Source: Vibrio chagasii
GTDB taxonomy: Bacteria; Pseudomonadota; Gammaproteobacteria; Enterobacterales; Vibrionaceae
Direction of reading: 5' to 3'
Length of the DNA stretch: 64,000 nucleotides
NCBI RefSeq assembly: GCF_024347355.1
Contig: NZ_AP025465.1
Coordinates: forward strand, 1,612,001-1,676,000
In this document: piece after piece, positions 16,243 through 25,492 of the stretch
Layout: each line of letters starts with the position of its first letter
How positions within the stretch are numbered: the first letter of the stretch is position 1
Made by a program: the position numbers and the translations under genes
Notes under the pieces: generated by a model
Database searches by the model: none
The model's input: the letters and a program-made list of their open reading frames with translations, nothing else
Told to the model about the DNA's origin: nothing

Positions 16243-16812
16243 TTGAGAACAGAAAAGCTAGATTTAGAGCACCTTCCCCTTCAAAGTGAACTAATTCGCT
16301 CTGTTTGCTCAGCCTTTATGGTAGAAAGTGACGTAGTAGCGGCTGTGCTATTAGGCTCATTAGCAGCAGGGAAAGGTGACCGAGTTTCGGATGCTGATAT
16401 TCTTATTTTTACGAAGAACAACTTCCATAAATCTGCCAATAAGTGCTTCTCAGTTTTTGAACACGACAAGGAAATATTTTACCTACTTGACGGCTTTCAC
16501 AATGATAATGCTTACTTTAAAAAGTATATCTTCAATGATTTAACGAGTACCGAAGTTCACTGCTTAGATTTGAGTGAACCGTTCAGTATTTCAAAGCCAT
16601 TCAAAGTACTATTCGATAAAACAGGCATCATCGAACAAAGGGTAACCAGTGAACCCGCTCCAAAGCATGAGGATTTTCCTGCCTATACGAATGGTGATAA
16701 AGGCCTTACTTGGGAACTTTTTGATTGCATTAAGTGGATGAGTCGAGGGAACCATGAGTTGGCTAAGAACCATTTAAAGAAGCTTGTCGATAAACTTAAA
16801 CCGACTGCATAA
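16243..16812 (+). CDS. Nucleotidyltransferase-fold protein
   Basis: About 189 residues. The NTase motif GSLAAGKGDRVSDADILIF (G38-S39, D50, D52) is at the core of the fold used by aminoglycoside and other small-molecule nucleotidyltransferases. I chose TTG at 16243 because an in-frame ATG at 16231 is itself part of the GGAGG ribosome binding site (ATGGAGGTAACTTTG). Substrate unknown; calling it a resistance gene would go beyond the evidence. Confidence 0.82.
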   Translation: MRTEKLDLEHLPLQSELIRSVCSAFMVESDVVAAVLLGSLAAGKGDRVSDADILIFTKNNFHKSANKCFSVFEHDKEIFYLLDGFHNDNAYFKKYIFNDLTSTEVHCLDLSEPFSISKPFKVLFDKTGIIEQRVTSEPAPKHEDFPAYTNGDKGLTWELFDCIKWMSRGNHELAKNHLKKLVDKLKPTA

Positions 16813-16877
16813 AAAAAAGAACGATAGTTTATTCTTTACGAGAGCATTATTTTTTCAACCAAATTAAGGAAAAATCA

Positions 16878-17303
16878 TTGGATATCGTTTTTACTCACTC
16901 GCCGAGCCCTCAAGATATCGATCAGATTTACCAAGGGCTAGGTGATTTCAATCGAAGATTTATACCAGAAATCACAGATGAGTCTTTTGCTATTTTTGTT
17001 CGCGATAAATCAGGAGAAATTCTCGGAGGTTTAACTGGTTTTATCTATATGACTTCAGTTCAAATTAGATTTTTGTGGTTAACAGAAAAGGAAAGAAATC
17101 AGGGGTATGGAGCTGCACTAATACGAAAGATAGAGATGTATTGTAAAGAGCGAGAAATACGTAATATTGCAGTTGACACTTATACGTTCCAAGCCCCCGA
17201 CTTTTATGAGTCTCATGGTTTCAAGGAAGTAGGTCGTTATAAGGACTATTTGAAAGAAGGAGTAGACAAAATCTTTTATCAAAAAGTATTAATAGACGAC
17301 TAA
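16878..17303 (+). CDS. GNAT N-acetyltransferase, 141 aa
   Basis: TTG start at 16878 behind AAGGAAAAATCA. Acetyl-CoA loop is LTEKERNQGYGAALI with the following helix; VDTYTFQAPDFYESHGFKEVG is the C-terminal GNAT signature. It closely resembles in layout the GNAT at 32374-32790 (KFLWVDDSMRDKQVG..., VDTLSFQAKPFYEKHGY), so the two are probably paralogues in this block. Confidence 0.85.
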   Translation: MDIVFTHSPSPQDIDQIYQGLGDFNRRFIPEITDESFAIFVRDKSGEILGGLTGFIYMTSVQIRFLWLTEKERNQGYGAALIRKIEMYCKEREIRNIAVDTYTFQAPDFYESHGFKEVGRYKDYLKEGVDKIFYQKVLIDD

Positions 17304-17347
17304 CAAATGGAAGCGTAAGTGACTTATAACTAAGGGTAAGAGGAATC

Positions 17348-18115
17348 ATGGAAGGTGTTTTAGTCGAAAAAGTTGTTTTAGGTGAGATTGTACACTTGCT
17401 TTATTGCAATAAAGAGTGGGTGAAAAGCCCTTTAGTCATCATCTGTCATGGTTGGAACAATGATAAGTATGAAGGTTCTAATTTGGCGTTAAACCTAGCT
17501 CTCCAGGGTTATTCAGTCATCTGTTTTGATTCAGATAGCCACGGTGAGAGGAATGATGGCAATGCTCAGAGCATGGATAGCCACGCGCGTTTTATTAAAA
17601 GGGTGACACAGGTTATCAAGCAGAACGCAAACGACATTGATACACTTATTAAGCATTATCAAGAAGATATTCGGATTGACCCATCAAGGATAGCACTTGT
17701 CGGCATTTCAATGGGGGCACTGTCTACATTCTATTCGCTGACTCAAAATAACCAGATTAAAGTTGCGGTGCCTATTCTTGGTTCTCCTGATTTCGTCGGT
17801 TTGGAGAAGTTCGCATTAAAAGCAGATTCGGACAATAAGACTTTCAACGAAGACGAAAAGTTAGCAATTAGGTATATGAAAGAGATCGATCCATGTTTGT
17901 ATCTTCTTGAAAATGAAAGTCGCCCAATGCTAATTATAAATGGCGAGAGAGATGATTGGGTTCCAGCCAAGTTCGCGAAAGACTTTTTTGAAAAGGTTAA
18001 GAGTAAATACGATAAAAATAATACTGAAATTGCGTTCAATTTGGCTGACGAATCACATTATTTTTCGAATGATATGCGTGATCATACGATATGTTGGTTG
18101 AATAAACATCTGTAA
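17348..18115 (+). CDS. Alpha/beta-hydrolase (prolyl-oligopeptidase/esterase-like), 255 aa
   Basis: ICHGWNNDKYEG holds the oxyanion region, the nucleophile elbow is GISMGA (~S120), the acid is in NGERDDWV, and the histidine in DESHYF near the C-terminus. No signal peptide. ATG follows AAGAGGAATC. Fold and catalytic residues are sound; substrate is unknown. An eroded attC follows about 30 bp downstream. Confidence 0.87.
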   Translation: MEGVLVEKVVLGEIVHLLYCNKEWVKSPLVIICHGWNNDKYEGSNLALNLALQGYSVICFDSDSHGERNDGNAQSMDSHARFIKRVTQVIKQNANDIDTLIKHYQEDIRIDPSRIALVGISMGALSTFYSLTQNNQIKVAVPILGSPDFVGLEKFALKADSDNKTFNEDEKLAIRYMKEIDPCLYLLENESRPMLIINGERDDWVPAKFAKDFFEKVKSKYDKNNTEIAFNLADESHYFSNDMRDHTICWLNKHL

Positions 18116-18142
18116 ACTACCACTTATATTTGGAACGAAAAA

Positions 18143-18192
18143 CAGCTAACAACTGTCACCATTCTGATTCATAAGGCTTGGTGATTCTGTTT
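18143..18192 (+). repeat. Eroded attC left half
   Basis: CAGCTAACAACTGTCACC then CTGATTCATAAGGCTTGGTG matches a VCR left half, including the TAACAA of R''. The next 200 bp show no matching right half. The stretch 18116-18408 holds nothing else I can name. Confidence 0.65.
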
Positions 18193-18408
18193 CCGGTGAA
18201 AGGTGCAGTTTGGAATATTTCAAGACTATGTGTTTTTAAAAATCGGCAAAGTACAAGAAATCTAATGTAAAGACTGATTTATCGATTCAATATGCAAGCT
18301 TGAGGGATTCAGATTAAAAGCATTTTAACAGTTCGCTAAGTCTTGAGGCTAGAGAAGCTTATCAATCCTCGCTGTCGAGCTTTGCATCACATCCCACTGA
18401 GGAAAAAT

Positions 18409-18873
18409 ATGACGAAAGTAAAAGATACTGCAAGCTTAATAGGTGACACTTTTAACCCGTTTCCAGAGCCATACAAATCAATTCTGGGGGACTCTGAATG
18501 TAAGGGACTGGGAGACCTATTTGGCTTAAGCCAGTTTGGAGTGAACCTAGAGATACTTGAACCCAATGCGCAATCAGCTTTAAGACATTGGCACACAAAA
18601 TCCGACGAGTTCCTATATTTGCTTGAAGGTGAGCTGTGCTTAATCATGGATGGCGGTGAGCAAGTTATGAAGCGAGGAATGTGCGTTGGTTTTCCCGGTG
18701 GTGTCGAGAATGGGCATCATTTAGTAAACCGAAGTGACAAACAGGCAAAGTTTATTGTTATAGGTAGCCGCGTAGCAGGTGATAAAGCTCATTACCCGGA
18801 CGACGATTTTAAGTGGGTAGAAGCAAGTTCTGGTAATTGGGTGGCATGCAGAAAGGACGGCACGCGCTATTAG
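18409..18873 (+). CDS. Cupin-domain protein, 154 aa
   Basis: ATG at 18409 follows GAGGAAAAAT; an upstream start at 18343 would add 22 unrelated residues. The cupin motif 1 HWHTKSDEFLYLLEGELCLIMDG (metal ligands H, H, E) and motif 2 PGGVENGHHLVN are complete, so a metal-binding double-stranded beta-helix is expected. The N-terminal PFPEPYKSILGD segment is common in a cupin group with unknown role. The downstream GNAT starts 33 bp after the stop. Confidence 0.86.
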   Translation: MTKVKDTASLIGDTFNPFPEPYKSILGDSECKGLGDLFGLSQFGVNLEILEPNAQSALRHWHTKSDEFLYLLEGELCLIMDGGEQVMKRGMCVGFPGGVENGHHLVNRSDKQAKFIVIGSRVAGDKAHYPDDDFKWVEASSGNWVACRKDGTRY

Positions 18874-18905
18874 CCTTTTTCATATTAGTAGATAGGAAGG
18901 GAGTT

Positions 18906-19415
18906 TTGACATTCACAAGACAATTCGAATGCTCAGACCTTACATTTAGGCCAGTGGTCGTTGATGACGCTGTTTACTTGCTCAAATCTGTAGGTTCAGA
19001 TTTGTTCCCTAAGTCGCTTCCTTTAGCAGACATCAAAACGCTTACACAAGCACGGGAGTGGTGTTTAGAGCGTGCTTTAGAGTGGGAAGAGGGTAAGTGC
19101 TATGTTTGGAGTTGTCGGCATTTAAACGATTCGCAAGTTATTGGTCAGGTCACGTTACTCCCTTTGGAAAATTGTCTTGCGTTAGCTTATTGGATTAGCC
19201 CCAAATGTTGGGGGAAGGGAATTGCTACGCAAATGTGCAAAGCATTATTGTCACAAGTTCAGAGTTCCGGCTATCAAGGCGAAATTTGGGCTGGTGTTCA
19301 CTCTTGGAATCACAAAAGCGCTTCGGTGTTGAAGAATTTGGGCTTTCAAGAGATTACCTCTAGTAACGCAAATACTGTGGAGTACCATTTAGCAATGGCT
19401 GAATATCAAGTTTAA
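18906..19415 (+). CDS. GNAT N-acetyltransferase, RimJ/RimL-like
   Basis: 170 residues from TTG at 18906, which has AGGAAGGGA six bases upstream. An upstream in-frame start at 18837 would overlap the cupin gene. Features: LTFRPVVVDDAVYL, acetyl-CoA loop SPKCWGKGIATQMC, and WNHKSASVLKNLGFQ. The C-terminal codons (EYQV) and stop run into an eroded attC. Confidence 0.86.
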   Translation: MTFTRQFECSDLTFRPVVVDDAVYLLKSVGSDLFPKSLPLADIKTLTQAREWCLERALEWEEGKCYVWSCRHLNDSQVIGQVTLLPLENCLALAYWISPKCWGKGIATQMCKALLSQVQSSGYQGEIWAGVHSWNHKSASVLKNLGFQEITSSNANTVEYHLAMAEYQV

Positions 19416-19510
19416 GAGTTGCTGGCATTTAACCTGTGGTAGTAAGTCTTTAGAGTAACCATCATTAGGTATTGCTTGCCCGTTCCGCTTAAACGCATTT
19501 TTATAGGTAT
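19406..19510 (+). repeat. Eroded attC, both halves recognisable
   Basis: TCAAGTTTAAGAGTTGCTGG keeps the left block with about 10 bp deleted, and ATTGCTTGCCCGTTCCGCTT plus AAACGC...TTATAGG keeps the right block. Neither core site is consensus. Confidence 0.6.
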
Positions 19511-19527
19511 TAATAAGGAGTATTTGA

Positions 19528-19956
19528 GTGAAAGGTAACTGTTTATGTGGCGCTGTCTCGTTTGAGTTGTCAGGCGTGTTACCCCTTATTTATCAATGTC
19601 ACTGTTCATTGTGTCGCCAAGTCTCGGGGTCTTCATCAAATTCAGCTTTAATTATAAAAGAGTCGCAATTCAAATGGTGTACCGGCGAGCATCAAATTAA
19701 GTCATTTTCTACTCATTCGGGTTTTAAATCGGAGTTCTGTTCTCAGTGCGGTAGCCCTGTACCCAACATGAGTTCTAGCGGTGAATCTTATTGGGTTCCA
19801 GCTGGTTTGCTAACTGAAGCGGTAGATACAAAAGTTGCTGCCCATGTTTATGTTGGTTCTCACGCTAATTGGGATGTAGGTTTTGTTAACGACGGGATCC
19901 CTCAGTTTGAAACAATGCCAAGTGAACAAGATTGGTTAGCGCTAAGCGGGAAATAA
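19528..19956 (+). CDS. GFA-family zinc protein, 142 aa
   Basis: GTG start at 19528 behind AAGGAGTATTTGA. Zinc ligands: CLCGAV, CHCSLCR and CSQCG. Compared with the 13383 protein it shares the ligand pattern but little else, so these are independent family members, not a recent duplication. Activity unknown. The 268 bp that follow contain no gene I can support. Confidence 0.88.
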   Translation: MKGNCLCGAVSFELSGVLPLIYQCHCSLCRQVSGSSSNSALIIKESQFKWCTGEHQIKSFSTHSGFKSEFCSQCGSPVPNMSSSGESYWVPAGLLTEAVDTKVAAHVYVGSHANWDVGFVNDGIPQFETMPSEQDWLALSGK

Positions 19957-20224
19957 CTTCGTTAAGTGGGCTTTCCTTTTCTGCCCCAAAAGTAGCCTGA
20001 ACTTAACCATAGTACTTATAACGTCGTCCATATTATCGTTTCTATTGCTCATTGATGCGCATCGCTACTCAGTTCCGTATATATCTTTATGATTGGTGTT
20101 TTTGATATTTAATCAGTGGCTTATAGTCGATTAGTCACTTGTGAGTTAGCTTCATAGTTTTGTCGATGCTATGAATACGAAAGTGTTTGGGTGACTCAGT
20201 TAAACGCTAGTAATGAGGTATTAA

Positions 20225-20623
20225 ATGGTTTTAGGAAGTTGTCTCTGTAATGCTGTACAGTTTAAAGTCACTGGTGACTTTAAGCGTATCGTCAATTGTC
20301 ACTGTAATTTATGTCGAAAAATGAATGGAGCTGCATTTTCAACTTACGTTGCAGTACTGCAGACAGACTTTGAGCTGGTTACTGGTGATTTATCGTTTTG
20401 TGATGTGACGGAGAATGCGCGAAAACACTTTTGCGGTGAATGTGGCACACCGATATTCAATTCAAATCCAAAATACGCAGGGTTAAATATTCTACATCTC
20501 GGCTGCCTAGACTTAGATTTGTTAGGTGAGCTAAAACCAGATGTAAATATCTACAATGAGTCGAAAGTCGGTTGGTTAGAAAACATTTCAGGTTTGCCCA
20601 CTTTCGACAAGGCAATAGGTTGA
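20225..20623 (+). CDS. GFA-family zinc protein, 132 aa
   Basis: ATG at 20225 after TGAGGTATTAA. Ligands CLCNAV, CHCNLCRK and CGECG are complete. The third GFA member of the window. The family often occurs as integron or island cargo and no substrate has been assigned for this type. Confidence 0.88.
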   Translation: MVLGSCLCNAVQFKVTGDFKRIVNCHCNLCRKMNGAAFSTYVAVLQTDFELVTGDLSFCDVTENARKHFCGECGTPIFNSNPKYAGLNILHLGCLDLDLLGELKPDVNIYNESKVGWLENISGLPTFDKAIG

Positions 20624-20681
20624 CGCTAAAGCCCGTTCATTAGCATAGTTGAACTTGTTTATTTCATAGGTAGGCCCTTCA

Positions 20682-21179
20682 ATGGAAGTACAATTAATTG
20701 AGATTAAAGAACAAGAACGGAAAGTGCTTGAGAACTTGTTCTCTTATTACATATACGATATGACCGAGTATATGAAGTGGAGCCCTAACAATGAGGGCAA
20801 ATTCAGCTACGACTCTTCCCAGTTTGACGTGTACTGGGAGCGAGAAGATCATATTCCCTATTTCATCTATGTGGATGCCGAGCTCGCAGGGTTTGTATTG
20901 GTTCGCCGTTATCCTAGTGATTTATCGAGCTATGATATTGAACAGTTTTTTGTACTCAGAAAATTTAAAGGGCAAGGTGTTGGCAAGGAAGCCTTAGCAC
21001 AGGTCGTTTCTGTATTTACAGGCAAATGGCAAATTCGAGTGTTGTTAGAAAACTCTGGGGCTCTATATTTCTGGAAGTCTGCTGTTTCTCGCATTGTTGG
21101 GGACAAATTTAGAGTGACGAAAGCCAATGATGTCGACCTTTTGATGTTCTTCATACACTTTGAAAGCAACGGTTATTGA
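20682..21179 (+). CDS. GNAT N-acetyltransferase, 165 aa
   Basis: Acetyl-CoA loop KFKGQGVGKEALAQ at ~96-109, with EQFFVLRKF before it. The N-terminal YYIYDMTEYMKWSPN resembles a GNAT subgroup without assigned substrate. ATG at 20682 follows TAGGCCCTTCA, a weak ribosome binding site. Confidence 0.85.
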   Translation: MEVQLIEIKEQERKVLENLFSYYIYDMTEYMKWSPNNEGKFSYDSSQFDVYWEREDHIPYFIYVDAELAGFVLVRRYPSDLSSYDIEQFFVLRKFKGQGVGKEALAQVVSVFTGKWQIRVLLENSGALYFWKSAVSRIVGDKFRVTKANDVDLLMFFIHFESNGY

Positions 21180-21372
21180 TTAGCGAAAAGTAGTTTCCGA
21201 GCTTCGTTGACATGGCTTCAAGTGAGTTAAGAATTGATAAGACAGTAGTAGCAATTCTCACTCAGTCGCTTAGCATCGTATTACTGAGTAAGTTTGCTTG
21301 ACCTCAAGTTAAGTTGAAGTAACAGAATGTTTTCGATTGTTATTCGTATCACTAACTAGAGGATTATTTAGC

Positions 21373-21795
21373 ATGACTCAGATAGAGCATTTAAACATTA
21401 CTGTTCCAGATATTGATGAAACCCTGATGTTTCTTAGTATTGTCGCCCCTGACTTTAAAATACGTAAAGATGTGGACCTCCCTGGCCGCCATCGTTGGGT
21501 TCATGTTGGAAATGAGCAAAGCTATTTCGCTCTTCAAGAGCCTCACTTAGACTCGCTCGCACCAAGAGCTATGCAAGAAACGTATAAGAACCATGGGGTC
21601 AACCATATTGGTTTAGTTGTACAAAATCTACAAACAATAGAAACTAAACTTGTCGAACAAGGCTATCGTCGAGGTATATATGCTCCAAGAGAAACGCATC
21701 GAAAGCGAGCATACTTTTACGATAAAGCGGGTTTTGAGTGGGAGCTCACAGAGTTTTTATCTGACATACATGATGAAATGTACTTATACGAGTGA
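21373..21795 (+). CDS. VOC (glyoxalase/bleomycin-resistance) family protein, 140 aa
   Basis: ATG at 21373 follows GAGGATTATTTAGC; an upstream alternative at 21337 would add a hydrophobic piece without family similarity. Two beta-alpha-beta-beta-beta modules are visible: IEHLNITVPDIDETLMFL and VNHIGLVVQNLQTIETKL, ending YFYDKAGFEWELTEF, with H, H and E as likely metal ligands. Substrate unknown. Confidence 0.86.
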   Translation: MTQIEHLNITVPDIDETLMFLSIVAPDFKIRKDVDLPGRHRWVHVGNEQSYFALQEPHLDSLAPRAMQETYKNHGVNHIGLVVQNLQTIETKLVEQGYRRGIYAPRETHRKRAYFYDKAGFEWELTEFLSDIHDEMYLYE

Positions 21796-21987
21796 TCGTA
21801 GAAATATGTGTGACTAGCAATAAAAAGTTTACACTCGATGGCTATTACGCAATGGCTTTGTCATAAGTGGTTTTCTTGCCTATGTAGTACTCAAGGCTGC
21901 AACGGAGCCAAGGCCACAAGGAAATTAGCACCAAAGTTGCATTGATGTTTGCGCTCTGAAGAGTGGGCAAAAAATATAAGAGAAACG

Positions 21988-22833
21988 ATGAAAATAACGA
22001 CGTTAGTTGATAATAATCGCTTAGACAGTAGGCCTGATTTAGCTGTTGAACGCGGGTTGTCACTGCATATCAAAACTGAGTCGCTAAGCATGTTATTCGA
22101 TATGGGAGGTGGCGGTACTTTTTGTCAAAATGCGCCTTTACTCGACGTAGAGATCAAAGACGTAGACCTAGCCGTTATATCACATAGACACCACGACCAT
22201 TGTAATGGCGCCATCGATTTTGTTCGCCATAATTCTAATGCCAATGTGTTTTTGAAACACAGTGATGAGCGTAGCTACTACTTCCGTGCTTATGGTTTTA
22301 AAAATAATGTCGGTATTAATCCGGATTTACTGAAAAATAGTAGTGGTCGTTTGAAATTCGTGAATAAGACGACCGAGATTGCGCGTAACGTATTTATCAT
22401 TACTGATATCAGCGATAAATACGAAAAGCCAAAAGGGAATCAGTACCTTTACACAAAATCTCAGGACAAATGGAAGCAGGACTCATTCGATCATGAGCTT
22501 TTGTTAGTAATCAAAGAGGAAGACGGCATCGTTATTTTTACTGGCTGTGCGCATAGTGGTGTCCTAAATATGGTCGATACCGCGGTTACTCATTTTCCAG
22601 AAGAACGAATTAAAGCCGTTGTCGGGGGCTTTCATTTAGTGGGGTTACCCTTATTTGATAGCATTGGTGGGACTACGAAAAACATAAAAGACCTTGGACT
22701 TGCGTTATCAGAGTATCCAATTGATAAGCTCTACACGGGGCATTGCACCGGAAAAAAAGCATATAAGTTGTTAAAAGAAGTATTGGGAGAACGCCTGGAG
22801 GCGATTCCAACAGGTAGCTGTATCATTGTGTAG
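21988..22833 (+). CDS. Metallo-beta-lactamase-fold hydrolase, 281 aa
   Basis: ATG at 21988 follows AAGAGAAACG. The binuclear metal site HRHHDH lies at 66-71, with later ligands in TGCAHSG, GGFHL and YTGHCTG. The overall pattern (long insertion, ending LPTGSCIIV-like) resembles the archaeal MptA/dihydropterin-phosphate-synthase-like MBL group. These hydrolyse diverse esters and cyclic phosphates; there is no basis for calling it a beta-lactamase. Confidence 0.86.
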   Translation: MKITTLVDNNRLDSRPDLAVERGLSLHIKTESLSMLFDMGGGGTFCQNAPLLDVEIKDVDLAVISHRHHDHCNGAIDFVRHNSNANVFLKHSDERSYYFRAYGFKNNVGINPDLLKNSSGRLKFVNKTTEIARNVFIITDISDKYEKPKGNQYLYTKSQDKWKQDSFDHELLLVIKEEDGIVIFTGCAHSGVLNMVDTAVTHFPEERIKAVVGGFHLVGLPLFDSIGGTTKNIKDLGLALSEYPIDKLYTGHCTGKKAYKLLKEVLGERLEAIPTGSCIIV

Positions 22834-22880
22834 TTACTCTCAAACTGGTTCCAATCAAATGTCATTTTGAAGGAGTGGGG

Positions 22881-23483
22881 ATGGCAATTTTGTTATATAG
22901 CGCAAAGGGCTCGAATAGCTCTGAACGGGTAGAGTGGGCGCTTAATTTCAAGCAAATAGCTTACGATAGAATTGAAGTTAGCTCTAATGAACTAACAACA
23001 ACATACCTCGATATTAACCCGTTTGGTTATGTTCCGGCACTTTCTGTTGATGGTCTGATTTATTCTGAATCGATGGCAATCATTGAGTACCTTGAAGAAC
23101 GCTTCCCTAATCCGAGTTTGTTTGGAAAAAACCTTGATGAAAAAACTCACATTCGTCGAGTTTGTGAATACGTGAATAGCAGCATCCATTCACCCCAAAA
23201 TAGAACAGTATTGCGATTTCTGCGCCCGCAATTATGTGAGCAGTCAAAGCGTGAACTCCGTGGAGACTGGATTATGCAATGTCTAAAAAAATTAAGTTCG
23301 TCGATTTGCCTTAAATCAGGGTTCGCTGTGGGGTTTGATTTTAGCGCAGCGGATATCTTTGTTGCTTCAATTTATAAAAAGGCGTTACTACACGGTTGTG
23401 AAAGAGATAACTTCTATGACGTGCATTTGAAGTACCTCCTTGAAAATGAGAGTGTTAAGCTTTCAGAGCCACAACATTGTTAG
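22881..23483 (+). CDS. Glutathione S-transferase-like protein, 200 aa
   Basis: ATG at 22881 behind AAGGAGTGGGG. N-terminal thioredoxin-like domain with YSAKGSNSSERVEWALN (the serine-rich active-site helix) and the conserved cis-Pro region NPFGYVPAL, followed by SESMAIIEYLEERFP for glutathione binding, as in zeta/maleylacetoacetate-isomerase-type GSTs. The C-terminal helical domain is short. Cytoplasmic; substrate unknown. Confidence 0.85.
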   Translation: MAILLYSAKGSNSSERVEWALNFKQIAYDRIEVSSNELTTTYLDINPFGYVPALSVDGLIYSESMAIIEYLEERFPNPSLFGKNLDEKTHIRRVCEYVNSSIHSPQNRTVLRFLRPQLCEQSKRELRGDWIMQCLKKLSSSICLKSGFAVGFDFSAADIFVASIYKKALLHGCERDNFYDVHLKYLLENESVKLSEPQHC

Positions 23484-23550
23484 GTCTTAAGCGAATTATT
23501 CAAAAGGTCCAACGCTTAGACGCATGTTGAGTTTCTATAAGAGGAAAGAA

Positions 23551-23889
23551 ATGGAGTTAAAGTGTCACTGCGGGAATGTAAGTTTGATATTAAGTTCGCT
23601 CCCTAAAGAAGTTGGCGACTGTAATTGTTCTATTTGTCGTCGTTATGTTGCAGCTTGGGCGTACTTTTCTCCCGAGCAAGTTCAAATCAATATGATTGAA
23701 CCAACAGATTTTTACTGTTGGGGAGACAAAGAAGTAGAGTTTCACCGTTGTAAGTCATGTGGGTGCCTGACGCACTATCTAACAACGGAGGAATGCTCCG
23801 AGGATATTTTGGCAGTAAATATGAGAATGGCTGAAAATGAAGTTATCTCGCGTATTCCTGTTCGTAAGATCAATGGTGCTTCCTACTAG
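23551..23889 (+). CDS. GFA-family zinc protein, 112 aa
   Basis: ATG at 23551 follows AAGAGGAAAGAA. Ligands CHCGNV, CNCSICRR and CKSCG are present, but the protein is ~20 residues shorter than the other three, mainly after the last CxxC. Fourth GFA member in the window. Confidence 0.84.
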   Translation: MELKCHCGNVSLILSSLPKEVGDCNCSICRRYVAAWAYFSPEQVQINMIEPTDFYCWGDKEVEFHRCKSCGCLTHYLTTEECSEDILAVNMRMAENEVISRIPVRKINGASY

Positions 23890-23919
23890 TCATCCAATAA
23901 CACAAGCCGATGAGGAATT

Positions 23920-24402
23920 ATGGCTAAAATCTATTTCGTATGTGGTTTTATTGGTTCCGGTAAAACGACTTATTCCAAGCAGCTTGCAGCTAAACATAAC
24001 GCTTTTCGTTTTTCGATTGATGAGTGGATGATTCCTCTTTATGGTGAGCACATGGAACGAGATGTGTTCGATAAGCGGTTAGCTACGCTCCAAGACTTAT
24101 TTAAAGAAACTGCACTTCAGCTTTTTTCTCTCAATGTCCCTGTTATTTTCGACTTTGGTTTTTGGAAGAAGGCAGACCGAGATGCTTTTAAAACATGGGC
24201 ATTGACAGTCGGTGTTGAAAGTGAAGTTCATTATCTTGATGTATCGTTTGAGACATGTAAGCAGAGGGCATTGAAGCGCAACGCAGATCTGGACGGAAAG
24301 TCGTATGAAATGACGCCTGATATGCTAGCTTTGTTCTGGTCTTGGTTTGAAATACCAACCTCAAATGAAAATGTGGTTTGGGTAAAGACCCCCTCCGAGT
24401 AG
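23920..24402 (+). CDS. P-loop ATPase/kinase-like protein, 160 aa
   Basis: Walker A GFIGSGKTT at residues 9-17, followed by FRFSIDEWM, typical of small P-loop kinases that phosphorylate a small molecule or antibiotic (zeta-toxin or chloramphenicol-phosphotransferase-like fold). RALKRN late in the sequence could be the lid. ATG follows GATGAGGAATT. The target is unknown, and no partner antitoxin-like gene is visible, so I do not call it a toxin. Confidence 0.8.
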   Translation: MAKIYFVCGFIGSGKTTYSKQLAAKHNAFRFSIDEWMIPLYGEHMERDVFDKRLATLQDLFKETALQLFSLNVPVIFDFGFWKKADRDAFKTWALTVGVESEVHYLDVSFETCKQRALKRNADLDGKSYEMTPDMLALFWSWFEIPTSNENVVWVKTPSE

Positions 24403-24544
24403 ATATTCGATAGCCTTATTGTTTGTTCGGTACATTAAGAGTCTGGGGTTAATATTTATTATTCACTTCCGAAACTGGCGAGTTCTTTGGTATGCCTGTT
24501 GTTAGCCTATGTCTGAAACCAAAACACTTTAAGGAGTATCAGAC

Positions 24545-25300
24545 ATGTTTAAGACTATGCACACCGCATCAAAACCACTTGTTCTTTGTAATGTTTGGGA
24601 TGTAGCAAGCGCCTTAATTGCAGAGCAAACCGGCTTTTTAGCGATTGGGACATCGAGTGCGGCGATTGCACGCAGTCACGGGCTTGATGATGGTGAAAAT
24701 ATCGAATTTGAAGAGATACTATCGGTGGTAAAAGCTATTGCACAGGCAACAGATCTACCTCTGAACGTGGATATTGAATCAGGTTACGGAGATACGCCGC
24801 AGGCAATCTATGACAATATTACTGAGTTGGTGAATGTTGGCGTGGTCGGAATCAATATTGAAGATAGCGTAGTCGTTAATCGTGAGAGGCGACTTTGTGA
24901 TTTGATGATGTTCTCGCAAACGTTGAGAAAAGTTAAAAGTATGCTCAACAAAGCCAACCTAGAAGTATTCATTAATGTCCGCATTGACACATTTTTAATG
25001 GATGTAAAAGAGCCTCTAGTGGAGAGCATCAAGAGAATCCAAGCCTATCAGCAAGCAGGTGCTGATGGAGTTTTTCTTCCATGTATCAAAGGAACCGATG
25101 ATATTAAAGCCGTTGTAGATAGCACGTTGCTGCCCATAAATGTCATGTGTGTTCCTGAATTACCAAATTTTAAAGAGTTAGAGGCTCTTGGCGTGAAGCG
25201 CATCAGTATGGGTAATTTCTTGTACGAAGCGATGCTTTCCTCATTGCAAAAAAACCTGATAACCATAAAACGTGAGCAATCATTTAGAACATTATTTTGA
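24545..25300 (+). CDS. Isocitrate lyase/PEP mutase-superfamily protein, 251 aa
   Basis: TIM-barrel protein of the PEP-mutase/isocitrate-lyase superfamily. LVLCNVWDVASALIAEQTGF opens the barrel, NVDIESGYGD carries metal-binding acids, and GINIEDSV lies at the next strand. C-C bond or P-C bond chemistry is typical. A 25 kb neighbourhood of unrelated small genes gives no pathway. ATG follows AAGGAGTATCAGAC. Confidence 0.86.
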   Translation: MFKTMHTASKPLVLCNVWDVASALIAEQTGFLAIGTSSAAIARSHGLDDGENIEFEEILSVVKAIAQATDLPLNVDIESGYGDTPQAIYDNITELVNVGVVGINIEDSVVVNRERRLCDLMMFSQTLRKVKSMLNKANLEVFINVRIDTFLMDVKEPLVESIKRIQAYQQAGADGVFLPCIKGTDDIKAVVDSTLLPINVMCVPELPNFKELEALGVKRISMGNFLYEAMLSSLQKNLITIKREQSFRTLF

Positions 25301-25492
25301 TACCGCAACCCTAAATAGGGTGCAAGCGATCGGAACTTTAAGCTACAGCACTTGTTTTCAAACCAAGTGTGACCCCGTTCCCGTGCGCGGATAAGAATTG
25401 GGACTTTAAAACTCCACAGTTGATTCGCTTGATTTCAAAGGTTATGGAAATCTTAATGCACGGGAGTCAATCAAACCAAAAAGGATAAATAA

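Noticed and set aside
16243..17303. Resistance labels for NTase and GNAT genes
   Set aside because: Fold-level motifs only; substrate residues for aminoglycosides are not evident.
23920..24402. Zeta-toxin of a toxin-antitoxin pair
   Set aside because: No adjacent epsilon-like antitoxin gene and no other toxin features.
25301..25492. Possible riboswitch before the DinB gene
   Set aside because: Some local pairing but no known riboswitch core and no terminator or anti-terminator pair.
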